Assembly (NCBI GenBank): GCA_044227505.1 | Contig: JBGAWP010000017.1 | Span: forward strand, 1 to 60,742 | DNA: 60,742 bases | Source of the DNA: UBA7236 sp044227505 | GTDB taxonomy: Bacteria; Bacteroidota; Bacteroidia; Chitinophagales; BACL12 | Reading direction: 5' to 3' | Part shown: one piece after another, positions 18,231-25,877 of the stretch | Numbering within the stretch: the first letter of the stretch is position 1 | Layout: every line of letters begins with the position of its first letter | Notes under the pieces: model-generated | The model's input: only the letters and a program-made list of their open reading frames with translations | What the model was told of the DNA's origin: nothing | Database searches by the model: none | Position numbers and translations under genes: made by a program

Positions 18231-18238
18231 TATATTTG
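18231..18238 (+). promoter_or_regulatory. -7 box of the proline dehydrogenase gene
   Basis: TATATTTG matches TAnnTTTG. Transcription would start near 18245, downstream of the ATG at 18225. That makes the ATG unusable and supports a TTG start at 18255. No good -33 match is seen. It diverges from the box at 18198-18205. Confidence 0.55.
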
Positions 18239-18254
18239 CACAAATTTTTTACAC

Positions 18255-19448
18255 TTGGAACCTTCTCCGAAATTGGACTTTAACGATACTGAAACAGCGT
18301 TTTCAGGAAAAAGTAACAGCGCATTAAAATGGGAATATTGGTTATTTAAGGTGATGAATAATTCCGGCATCACAGCGGTATTAACTACCCTTGCACAACT
18401 CACCATAAAATTACATTTACCTTTTAAATGGGCAATTAAAAAAACAGTGTACGATCAGTTTTGTGGCGGTGAAACTTTAGAAAAAACAATTCCTGTTATC
18501 CAAAAATTAGAATCATTTAATATTGGAGCCATTATTGATTATGGCGTTGAAGGCAAAGAAAATGAAGCGGAATTTGAGAGAACTAAGAACGAATTAATAA
18601 AAATTATTCAATTTGCAAAAAGCAGAAATACCGGAGGAAAAAAAACAGTACCCTTTTTAAGTTGTAAGGTTACCGGTTTAACCCCCTTCAACTTGTTGGA
18701 AAAATTAAGTAATGGCACTGAATTAAGCGAATCAGAACAAAAAGACAAACTTACTTTATATTCCAGAATGCACGCTATTGCTGCTTCTGCAGCCGAAGCC
18801 GGAATTGGTTTATTTATTGATGCAGAAGAAAGTTGGATACAGGAAGCCGTTGATACGCTTACCTTTGAATTAATGCGTAAATACAACAAAACAAACGCGG
18901 TGGTATATAGTACACCACAAATGTATCGCCACGACCGACTTGATTTTTGCAAAAGATCGCTGCAGGATGCTGTTGAACATAATTATATTTTAGGGTTAAA
19001 ACCTGTTCGCGGGGCATATATGGAAAAGGAAAGAAAACGCGCTGCAGAAATGAATTATCCATCCCCCATACAACCCGATAAAGAATCGACCGACAGAGAT
19101 TATAATGCCGTTTTGGATTTCTCTTTAAACAATATTGAAAAAATTGCACTGTGCGCTGCAACCCACAACGAAAAAAGCAGTTTATTCCTCGCAGAAGAAT
19201 TACATAAGAGAAATATACCGCACGATCACCCTCATATTTCTTTTTCTCAACTTTACGGAATGAGTGATCAGATCACCTACAATCTTGCCAAGCGTGGATA
19301 TAATGCAACAAAATATTTACCCTATGGACCGGTAAAAGATGTAATTCCCTATCTTATAAGAAGAGCGCAGGAAAATAAAAGTGTAAGCGGACAAATGAGC
19401 AGGGAGTTAAATTTATTGGACAAAGAGATAAAGCGCAGAGGGTTATAA
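18255..19448 (+). CDS. Proline dehydrogenase (FAD-dependent)
   Basis: The protein of about 397 residues oxidises L-proline to pyrroline-5-carboxylate, passing electrons from FAD to the respiratory chain. It has the ProDH TIM-barrel: LESFNIGAIIDYGVEGKEN, ARMHAIAASAAEAGIGLFIDAEESWIQ (as SRMHAIAASAAEAG), GLKPVRGAYMEKER, ATHNEKSS, and the C-terminal signature YLPYGPVKDVIPYLIRRAQEN. An in-frame ATG at 18225 lies upstream of the presumed transcription start; TTG at 18255 (MEPSPKLDF) is preferred because it begins at the conserved KLDFNDTETAF segment. Its partner P5C dehydrogenase is encoded at 58162-59790, not adjacent. Confidence 0.92.
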   Translation: MEPSPKLDFNDTETAFSGKSNSALKWEYWLFKVMNNSGITAVLTTLAQLTIKLHLPFKWAIKKTVYDQFCGGETLEKTIPVIQKLESFNIGAIIDYGVEGKENEAEFERTKNELIKIIQFAKSRNTGGKKTVPFLSCKVTGLTPFNLLEKLSNGTELSESEQKDKLTLYSRMHAIAASAAEAGIGLFIDAEESWIQEAVDTLTFELMRKYNKTNAVVYSTPQMYRHDRLDFCKRSLQDAVEHNYILGLKPVRGAYMEKERKRAAEMNYPSPIQPDKESTDRDYNAVLDFSLNNIEKIALCAATHNEKSSLFLAEELHKRNIPHDHPHISFSQLYGMSDQITYNLAKRGYNATKYLPYGPVKDVIPYLIRRAQENKSVSGQMSRELNLLDKEIKRRGL

Positions 19449-19690
19449 AGATTTGAAGGGAGAAGGTCTTAAGATTCGTAGGGTAAGGATCTAAGGTTCT
19501 AAGGAAGGAAGGTGTGGTAGGGTTAAAAAGGGGCTTTTACTTACCCAAAAATTTACTACCTATCTGATATTTTCGATAAGAAGTGAGGTGGGATTGAATA
19601 TGGCGATTACTTTGGGTTAAAATTATATAATCACGTGTCAATTTTAAACTCCAAGTGGAAGAGGAACTTTAATGTAGTCGAATTATTAAA

Positions 19691-19718
19691 AATTGTCAAT
19701 TATCAATTGTCAATTGTC
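19691..19718. repeat. Heptanucleotide tandem repeat (AATTGTC)x4
   Basis: Copies at 19691, 19698 (AATTATC), 19705 and 19712 are exactly seven bases apart. The third copy supplies the TTG that could act as the -33 element of the following promoter. Confidence 0.75.
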
Positions 19719-19729
19719 AATTTCTGAGG

Positions 19730-19737
19730 TAACTTTG
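19730..19737 (+). promoter_or_regulatory. Promoter of the homogentisate dioxygenase gene
   Basis: TAACTTTG matches TAnnTTTG. A TTG at 19707-19709, inside the heptamer array, lies 20 nt upstream. The gene starts 24 nt downstream of the box. Confidence 0.6.
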
Positions 19738-19761
19738 TAGGGGTCAATTCAAAGAAAAGTT

Positions 19762-20919
19762 ATGCCATTTTACAGTAAATTGGGGGAAATACCCGAAAAG
19801 CGCCATACACAATTCCGAAAACCTGACGGTTCCTTATACCACGAGGAATTGTTTTCAACGGAAGGTTTCAGTAATACCTACTCCTTATTATATCACCTTT
19901 ATCCGCCAACAAAAATAAAACAGGTTGGAGAAGCGTATTCTGTCGAGCCAAAAGTTGTATTATCAAAACAATTAAAACACAGATCGCTTCATGGATTTAA
20001 GATCAATCCTGCGGATGATTATCTTGAAAGCAGAAAGGCTGTTTTGGTAAACAGCGACCTGCATATTTCACTTGCTGCACCAAGAAAAAGCATGACAGAT
20101 TATTTTTACAAAAATGTAGATGCAGATGAAATGATTTTTTGCCATGAGGGAAGTGGTACTTTATATACCATGTATGGGGAATTAAAATTTGAATACGGCG
20201 ATTATATAATTATTCCGCGAGGCACTTTATATCAGATCCATTTTAATACCGAAAATAACAGATTATTCATATTAGAATCTTTTTCACCCATAGAATTTCC
20301 AAAACGATATTTAAATAAGGTTGGGCAATTAATGGAACACGCACCTTTTTGCGAACGCGATATTAAAACTCCAACTAATTTAATCACAAACGATATTCAA
20401 GGTGATTTCTTTTTTAAAATAAAAAAACAAGGAATTATTTATCCTTATCATTATGCAAATCACCCATTTGATCTGATAGGTTGGGATGGATATGTTTATC
20501 CATGGATATTTTCCATTCACAATTTCGAACCTATAACAGGACGTGTGCATCAACCACCTCCGGTACATCAAACGTTTGAAGCGCATAATTTTGTTGTTTG
20601 CAGTTTTGTTCCGCGTATGTTCGATTATCATCCGCAGGCAATACCGGCACCCTATAATCACAGCAATATCGACAGCGACGAAATTCTGTATTACGTTGAT
20701 GGTGATTTTATGAGCAGAAAACATGTTGAACGCGGAATGATCACACTGCATCCCGGTGGTATTCCTCATGGTCCGCATCCCGGCACTTACGAAGGCAGCA
20801 TAGGCAAAAAAGAAACCCACGAACTCGCACTTATGGTAGATCCGTTTCGCCCTCTTCAATTAACGGAAGAAGCGTTGGGGATTGAGGATAGGGAATATTA
20901 TTTGTCGTGGCTAGCTTAA
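19762..20919 (+). CDS. hmgA: Homogentisate 1,2-dioxygenase
   Basis: The 385-residue enzyme opens the aromatic ring of homogentisate to maleylacetoacetate, using Fe(II), in tyrosine and phenylalanine breakdown. Family features are the N-terminal MPFYSKLGEIPEKRHTQFR, the cupin segments FCHEGSGTLYTMYGELKFEYGDYIIIPRGT and LESFSPIEFP, and the iron-binding region HPGGIPHGPHPGTYEGS with a downstream KETHELALMVDPF. Length is slightly shorter than the 430-440 residue eukaryotic type but normal for Bacteroidota. HppD, the preceding step, is encoded at 21713 in the same direction with an unrelated small gene inserted between. Confidence 0.94.
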   Translation: MPFYSKLGEIPEKRHTQFRKPDGSLYHEELFSTEGFSNTYSLLYHLYPPTKIKQVGEAYSVEPKVVLSKQLKHRSLHGFKINPADDYLESRKAVLVNSDLHISLAAPRKSMTDYFYKNVDADEMIFCHEGSGTLYTMYGELKFEYGDYIIIPRGTLYQIHFNTENNRLFILESFSPIEFPKRYLNKVGQLMEHAPFCERDIKTPTNLITNDIQGDFFFKIKKQGIIYPYHYANHPFDLIGWDGYVYPWIFSIHNFEPITGRVHQPPPVHQTFEAHNFVVCSFVPRMFDYHPQAIPAPYNHSNIDSDEILYYVDGDFMSRKHVERGMITLHPGGIPHGPHPGTYEGSIGKKETHELALMVDPFRPLQLTEEALGIEDREYYLSWLA

Positions 20920-21250
20920 TTCACCGAGGAACAGTAGAAAAAATGTACCGATGAACAGCCGAAACAAATGTACCGATGTACCGATGAACAGCCGAAGAAA
21001 ATGTAACGATGAACAGCCGGAAAAAATGTACCGATGTACCGATGAACAGCCGAAGAAAATGTAACGATGAACAGCCGGAAAAAATGTACCGATGTACCGA
21101 TGAACAGCCGAAGAAAATGTACCGATGAATGATTGAAAATGTTGTATATGTAAAATATTAAAACTTTAATATAGGACTTAAATTAGAAAAAAATTATGTA
21201 GAAAAGATTATTAATATTATTTTTTTATTTATCCTAAACCCTTAAAAACG
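20920..21250. other. Spacer with 58-bp tandem repeats
   Basis: About 330 bases without a gene. Most of it is the tandem array at 20943-21128. The rest is AT-rich leader of the next gene. Confidence 0.7.
20943..21128. repeat. Tandem repeat, 58-bp period, with 25-bp subunits
   Basis: The words ATGTACCG, ATGAACAGCCG and AAAATGTAACG recur with an exact 58-base period (unit starts at 20968, 21026 and 21084), preceded by a partial unit from 20943. Each unit is two related subunits (ATGTACCGATGAACAGCCG and ATGTAACGATGAACAGCCG forms). Units are nearly identical and there are no unique spacers, so this is not CRISPR. An inverted copy of the core word lies at 21659-21675 on the far side of the next gene. 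Confidence 0.85.
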
Positions 21251-21616
21251 ATGAATGATTACTTTAGTGAAGATAATATTATCTTGAAATTGACTTTTGA
21301 ATTTAGTTTGTTGATTATTGAATATACTGAAAAGTTGGAAGAAATGAGGAAGTATTCTATGGCGAGGCAACTTTTTAGATCGGGAACTTCAATTGGCGCA
21401 AACGCAAACGAAGCTCAAAATGCTGAAAGTAAGGCAGATTTCATTCATAAAATGAAAATTGCTGCTAAAGAGGGAGAAGAAACATTTTATTGGTTAAATT
21501 TATGTAAACATTCTCCAAACTATCCCGATTATGACTATCTAATTGTGAAACTAAATAGAATTAACAGAACTTTAGGAAAAATAATTAATTCCTCAAAAAA
21601 AGCAATAAAAAAATAA
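21251..21616 (+). CDS. Four-helix bundle (23S rRNA intervening-sequence, S23-like) protein
   Basis: The 121-residue protein matches the intervening-sequence protein family: an amphipathic first helix, then RKYSMARQLFRSGTSIGANANEAQNAESKADFIHKMKIAAKEGEETFYWL. The conserved features are the R.S.TSI.AN..EA run, the K-A-KE-EET.YWL motif and a lysine-rich tail. Relatives are encoded in 23S rRNA insertions and elsewhere in bacterial genomes, and resemble the Avd protein of diversity-generating retroelements. The molecular role is not settled. The gene interrupts the hmgA-hppD pair and is bracketed by inverted copies of a 17-bp word, which suggests it moved in as a unit. Confidence 0.85.
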   Translation: MNDYFSEDNIILKLTFEFSLLIIEYTEKLEEMRKYSMARQLFRSGTSIGANANEAQNAESKADFIHKMKIAAKEGEETFYWLNLCKHSPNYPDYDYLIVKLNRINRTLGKIINSSKKAIKK

Positions 21617-21658
21617 TAAAAACAACGACACTAAACAACCGTAGGTTGCACGGGTTTA

Positions 21659-21675
21659 GCTGTTCATTGGTACAT
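21659..21675. repeat. Inverted copy of the 20943 repeat core
   Basis: The reverse complement of GCTGTTCATTGGTACAT reads ATGTACCAATGAACAGC, differing at one base from 20943-20959. Additional GGTACAT words follow up to about 21701. Together with the array at 20943-21128 it brackets the S23-like gene. Confidence 0.75.
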
Positions 21676-21712
21676 TAATTTAATTGGTACATAGGTACAT
21701 CAAAAAAAAATT

Positions 21713-22846
21713 ATGGAAACTATAAATCTTAATCAAACCTCCTCCCCAATCGAAACCACCGACTTCTTACCACTCAATGGCACAGATCATATTGAGTTTT
21801 ATGTTGGGAATGCCAAACAATCTGCCTATTATTATCAGTCGGCATGGGGCTATAAATTGGTGGCCTATGCGGGATTGGAAACCGGGGTGCGTGATAAAGC
21901 GAGTTACGTTTTGCAACAGGATAAAATAAGAATAGTACTTACCTCCTCTTTTGATCCTGAAAGTGAGATCTCGATGCATGTGAAAAAACATGGTGACGGT
22001 GTTAAGGTTTTAGCTCTGATGGTTGAGGATGCAACTAAAAGTTTTGAAGAAACTGTTAAACGAGGTGCGAAACCTGCAATACCGCCTACAGTTCTTAAAG
22101 ATGCTTTTGGAGAAGTAATTGTTTCAGCAATACATACTTATGGAGAAACAATTCACAAATTTGTAGAGCGCAAAAATTATTCGGGTGCATTTATGCCGGG
22201 TTTTGAGGTAAAAGAATCTACAATAAATATTCAACCAATTGGTTTAAAATATATTGATCATTGCGTTGGCAATGTGGAACTTGGCCGTATGAACGAATGG
22301 GTAAAATTTTATGAGGATGTAATGGGATTCAAACTATTAATAACCTTTGATGATAAAGATATTTCGACAGAATATACCGCTCTTATGAGCAAAGTGGTTT
22401 CTAATGGAAATGGATTTGTTAAATTCCCGATAAATGAGCCTGCTGAAGGGAAAAAGAAAAGTCAGATAGATGAATACCTTGAATTTTATAAAGGTGCCGG
22501 AGTGCAACATATTGCAGTGGCCACTGATAATATTTTAGAAACAGTTTCTGAATTGAGAAAACGCGGAGTGGAATTTTTGCAGGTACCCGGAGCTTATTAT
22601 GAGGATGTATTGGATCGCGTTGGACATATTGATGAAAATCTTGAGGACCTTAAAAGGTTAAATATTTTAATTGATCGCGACGAGGAGGGATATTTATTAC
22701 AAATATTTACAAAACCTGTGGAAGACAGACCAACCGTATTTTATGAAATTATCGAACGTCATGGAGCCAAGAGTTTTGGGAAAGGAAATTTTAAAGCTTT
22801 ATTTGAGGCAATTGAAAGAGAACAGGAATTGAGAGGAACATTATAA
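21713..22846 (+). CDS. hppD: 4-hydroxyphenylpyruvate dioxygenase
   Basis: The 377-residue enzyme converts 4-hydroxyphenylpyruvate to homogentisate with Fe(II) and oxygen. Two VOC domains are visible: the N-terminal one with DHIEFYVGNAKQSAYYYQSAWG and the catalytic C-terminal one. The iron ligands appear as His183 (YIDHCVGN), His266 (GVQHIAVATDN) and Glu345 (FYEIIERHG), all intact, and the C-terminal FGKGNFKALFEAIEREQELRG helix that gates the active site is present. Length is typical. Its product is the substrate of the dioxygenase encoded at 19762. Confidence 0.95.
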   Translation: METINLNQTSSPIETTDFLPLNGTDHIEFYVGNAKQSAYYYQSAWGYKLVAYAGLETGVRDKASYVLQQDKIRIVLTSSFDPESEISMHVKKHGDGVKVLALMVEDATKSFEETVKRGAKPAIPPTVLKDAFGEVIVSAIHTYGETIHKFVERKNYSGAFMPGFEVKESTINIQPIGLKYIDHCVGNVELGRMNEWVKFYEDVMGFKLLITFDDKDISTEYTALMSKVVSNGNGFVKFPINEPAEGKKKSQIDEYLEFYKGAGVQHIAVATDNILETVSELRKRGVEFLQVPGAYYEDVLDRVGHIDENLEDLKRLNILIDRDEEGYLLQIFTKPVEDRPTVFYEIIERHGAKSFGKGNFKALFEAIEREQELRGTL

Positions 22847-22900
22847 CTTAAGGTATTGATTTTTATAAAAAACATATTGATCATTTAATACTGCTTCTGA

Positions 22901-24172
22901 ATGGAAACAAATGTTGAAAAAAATTCAAATTCAAATTCGCTCCAACAATTTGAAGCATTATTCCATCATGCAACTATTGGAATTATCATTTCCAATAAAC
23001 AGGGAGATATAATAAATGCCAATGAAATGGCATGTAATTTTTTTCACTATTCCAAGGAGGAATTAATTGGCCAAAAGATAGAAATATTACTTCCTGAAAA
23101 ATATCAAGGCACACATCAACAAAACAGGGAATCCTTTCATGCCAATCCCCACAATCGCGCAATGGGCGCTAACCGTGATCTCTATGGAAGAAAAAAGGAC
23201 GGGTCCACTTTTCCGGTAGAGATCAGTTTGAGTTATTACAGGATTAAGGAAGAGTTATTCGCCATTGCCTTTATTATCGACATTACGGTGAGAAAGGCCA
23301 GCGATGAGCTATTACTGAGACAAAAAAGTGAGCTGGAGAAAAAAACAATTGAAATTTCAACCCTGAATATCGGGTTGGAAAATAAAATAGAAGACAGAAC
23401 TAAAATGTTGCGGGAAACCTTGCAGGAATTGGAAAATTCGAGGCAAGAATTGAGTGAGGCATTTGAAAAAGAAAAAGAACTGAGTGACCTTAAATCACGA
23501 TTTGTAACAATGGCATCTCATGAATTCAGGACTCCATTAAGTACAATTTTATCCTCTGCTTCGCTGCTGTCAAAATACACCAAAACGGAAGAGCAAGAAA
23601 AACGCGACAGACATATCCAGCGCATTAAAGATTCTGTGAGCAGCATGAAAAATATTCTGGAGGATTTTCTTTCGTTGGGGAAACTGGAAGACGGTTTAGT
23701 AACTGCCAGGTTCGAAGATCTGGAAGTTACTGAATGTATTCACGCCATAGAAATACTAATAGAAGATATTCAACAGATATGCAAACCGGGTCAAAAACTG
23801 GCGTTTACACACCAGGGTGATGGAAGAATTACAACAGATCTGAATCTTATTAAAAATATAATGGTAAACCTGATCTCCAATGCTATCAAATTTTCACCGG
23901 AAAAATCCATAATTCAAATCCAATGTACTCTTAAGGATACGGGGATCGCCGTAAAGGTGAAAGATCAGGGTATCGGTATTTCATCGGAGGATCAGGAACA
24001 TTTATTTGAACGTTTTTTCAGGGCCAAAAATGCGTCTAATATCCAAGGAACCGGATTAGGATTGCATATAGTATCCAAATATCTCGAATTATTAAACGGA
24101 AAGATATCCGTGTCAAGCAATTTAAATGAAGGAACAACATTTCTAATTGAAATTCCCAATATTAAGTCATAA
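22901..24172 (+). CDS. Cytosolic PAS-domain sensor histidine kinase
   Basis: The 423-residue protein has no membrane segment. A PAS domain covers about 17-135 (FHHATIGIIISNKQGDIINAN through AFIIDITVRKASDELL), followed by a coiled coil (about 138-197), a HisKA domain with phospho-acceptor His207 in MASHEFRTPLSTI, and an HATPase_c domain with N-box NIMVNLISNAIKFS, G1 KDQGIGIS, F-box LFERFFRAK and G2 GTGLGL. It lies 14 nt before the response regulator gene, almost certainly its partner. The PAS ligand or cofactor is unknown. Confidence 0.92.
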   Translation: METNVEKNSNSNSLQQFEALFHHATIGIIISNKQGDIINANEMACNFFHYSKEELIGQKIEILLPEKYQGTHQQNRESFHANPHNRAMGANRDLYGRKKDGSTFPVEISLSYYRIKEELFAIAFIIDITVRKASDELLLRQKSELEKKTIEISTLNIGLENKIEDRTKMLRETLQELENSRQELSEAFEKEKELSDLKSRFVTMASHEFRTPLSTILSSASLLSKYTKTEEQEKRDRHIQRIKDSVSSMKNILEDFLSLGKLEDGLVTARFEDLEVTECIHAIEILIEDIQQICKPGQKLAFTHQGDGRITTDLNLIKNIMVNLISNAIKFSPEKSIIQIQCTLKDTGIAVKVKDQGIGISSEDQEHLFERFFRAKNASNIQGTGLGLHIVSKYLELLNGKISVSSNLNEGTTFLIEIPNIKS

Positions 24173-24186
24173 AATAAGTTATTGCA

Positions 24187-25248
24187 ATGAAAAAAAAGAT
24201 ACTATTAATTGAAGACAATGCTGAATTAAGAGAAAATACAGTAGAAATTCTAGAGCTGGCAAGTTATACGGTTTTTTCCGCAGAAAATGGCAAAGTAGGT
24301 GTTGATATTGCATTCGCCGAAAAACCGGATCTTATAATTTGTGATATCATGATGCCGGTACTTGACGGTTATGGTGTCATTCATTTATTAGGACAAAACG
24401 ACGACACCAAAAATATTCCATTTATTTTTCTCACGGCTAAAACTGAAAAGTCAGATTTCAGAAAAGGCATGGAAATGGGTGCTGATGATTATATTACTAA
24501 ACCCTTTGACGATATTGAATTATTAAAAGCGATAGAAGTGCGGTTTAAAAAACATGAACTACTTCGTTCGGCTTTTACAAATGACCTGAAAGGTGTAAAT
24601 GAATTTATTGATCTTGCAAGTGAAACTGCAGGGCTCGCATTAACTTCTGACCTTCGTGAGATAAGGGAATATAAAAAGAAGCAGTTTCTTTATTCTGAAA
24701 ATAACAGACCACATAATATTTATTTTGTAATTAAAGGAAAGGTAAAAACATTTTTAATCAATGAAGACGGTAAAGAATTGATCAATGCCATTTATACCAA
24801 TGGCGATTTTATCGGGTACACGGCAATCTTAGAAAATAAACCTTACGCCGAAAATGCTGAATTTATGGAAGACTCTGAACTCATGCTTATCCCGGCAGAA
24901 GATTTTACAACGCTTATCAATAAGGATATGGTGGTTGCACAACAATTCATAAAATTACTTACAAAAAACATTTCTGAAAAAGAAGAAAAATTGATCGCAT
25001 TGGCATATAACTCACTTAGAAAAAGGGTTGCTGCAAGTTTAATGGAAGTTTACGATATCTTTAAAAAATCGGACCCAAATAATTCGAAGGTAGAGATCTC
25101 CAGAGAAAATCTTGCTCGTGTAGTAGGTACAGCAAAAGAATCGCTGATCAGAACATTGAGTGATTTTAAGGAGGAGAAATTAATTGAAATCAAAGAAGGA
25201 AAGATTTATATATTAGATGAAAAGAAACTGAGAAACTTACCGTTTTAG
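24187..25248 (+). CDS. Response regulator fused to a Crp/Fnr-type DNA-binding module
   Basis: The 353-residue protein has an N-terminal receiver domain with Asp53 (IICDIMMPVLDG), acidic pair Glu9-Asp10 and the switch lysine in FLTAK. A cyclic-nucleotide-binding-like beta-roll covers about 150-255 (IYFVIKGKVKTFLINEDGKE, NGDFIGYTAIL) and a winged helix of Crp type about 265-345 (RKRVAASLMEVYDIF, SRENLARVVGTAKESLIRTLSDFKEEKLIEI). The fusion would make DNA binding of a Crp-like protein dependent on phosphorylation by the upstream kinase. The beta-roll lacks the obvious cAMP-binding RSA motif, so it probably does not bind cAMP. Confidence 0.92.
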   Translation: MKKKILLIEDNAELRENTVEILELASYTVFSAENGKVGVDIAFAEKPDLIICDIMMPVLDGYGVIHLLGQNDDTKNIPFIFLTAKTEKSDFRKGMEMGADDYITKPFDDIELLKAIEVRFKKHELLRSAFTNDLKGVNEFIDLASETAGLALTSDLREIREYKKKQFLYSENNRPHNIYFVIKGKVKTFLINEDGKELINAIYTNGDFIGYTAILENKPYAENAEFMEDSELMLIPAEDFTTLINKDMVVAQQFIKLLTKNISEKEEKLIALAYNSLRKRVAASLMEVYDIFKKSDPNNSKVEISRENLARVVGTAKESLIRTLSDFKEEKLIEIKEGKIYILDEKKLRNLPF

Positions 25249-25258
25249 ACACATACCT

Positions 25259-25660
25259 TTATTTTCTGCTAAACAATTCCCCCTCACTGTTTTGTCGGTC
25301 GAGCGTCCAATCTTCTGTTAAAGTGGTTTCCACCCAAACACTGCCCGCCTTTCTAAATATAACAACGCCTATTCCAAATTTATTAAATTGCTCTTTCAAA
25401 GTTGTAATTTTGTCATTTTTATCAATTTGAATAGTTATCTTACCTGCAGAGCCATTCAGCAGTGACAATTTCTGTCCTGCACTTAATTTCTCAATTGTTG
25501 ATTTTTCTTCCCCGGCTCGTTGACGGTAGAATTCAATGCGTAAATAGGGGAAATGACTGTTAAATTCCTGCTGCAGCTCACCAATTATTCGATTTCCCTG
25601 AATCTCCATATTTATCTTGTTGTTATTCTTTTCTTTATGAATTCTAATCGGGTACGTCAT
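25259..25660 (-). CDS. Small conserved-looking hypothetical protein
   Basis: The 133-residue soluble protein has no signal peptide or membrane helix. It is rich in K, E and I/V and ends with KFGIGVVIFRKAGSVWVETTLTEDWTLDRQNSEG. I do not recognise the family. A longer TTG-started frame begins at 25675, but ATG 25660 is preferred because a strong GGGAGG Shine-Dalgarno site lies 7-8 nt upstream, unusual in this genome. It converges on the response regulator gene with a 10-nt gap, and may or may not be functionally linked to it. Confidence 0.6.
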   Translation of the reverse strand: MTYPIRIHKEKNNNKINMEIQGNRIIGELQQEFNSHFPYLRIEFYRQRAGEEKSTIEKLSAGQKLSLLNGSAGKITIQIDKNDKITTLKEQFNKFGIGVVIFRKAGSVWVETTLTEDWTLDRQNSEGELFSRK

Positions 25661-25669
25661 TTTAAATCC

Positions 25670-25675
25670 TCCCAA
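25670..25675 (-). promoter_or_regulatory. Strong Shine-Dalgarno site deciding the 25660 start
   Basis: On the minus strand GGGAGG lies just before ATTTAAA and the ATG at 25660. Most genes in the window lack such a site, which makes this one informative. Confidence 0.55.
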
Positions 25676-25835
25676 TAGTTATATTGCAGGCTTACTTTTT
25701 TACCTGCCATATGCAAAAATGAAAAAAACAATAAACCTGATAGATGATTATAATCATCAATTTTAATGATGATGATGAAATGGTAAAGTTTCTCAGCCCG
25801 GCGGAGTATATGTAGTTCGCTGCGATCAAAAAAAT

Positions 25836-25862
25836 AACCCGCAAGAGCAGTTCTTGCGGGTT
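25836..25862 (-). terminator. Hairpin with perfect 11-bp stem
   Basis: AACCCGCAAGA (25836-25846) pairs perfectly with TCTTGCGGGTT (25852-25862) around GCAGT. An A-rich run precedes it on the plus strand, giving a T tract on the minus strand. It ends the T9SS gene at 25878. Confidence 0.85.
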
Positions 25863-25877
25863 AAAGGAAGTTAATAT

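Larger units (their letters stand above)
19449..19761. other. Spacer with low-complexity and heptanucleotide repeats
   Basis: No gene is seen in about 310 bases. The first part is a purine-rich AAGGTTCTAAGG-like low-complexity run. Four tandem copies of a heptamer (AATTGTC, one variant AATTATC) occupy 19691-19718, just upstream of the hmgA promoter. Confidence 0.65.

Noticed and set aside
20943..21128. CRISPR array
   Set aside because: Units are near-identical end to end with no unique spacers; it is a tandem repeat and no cas genes are nearby.
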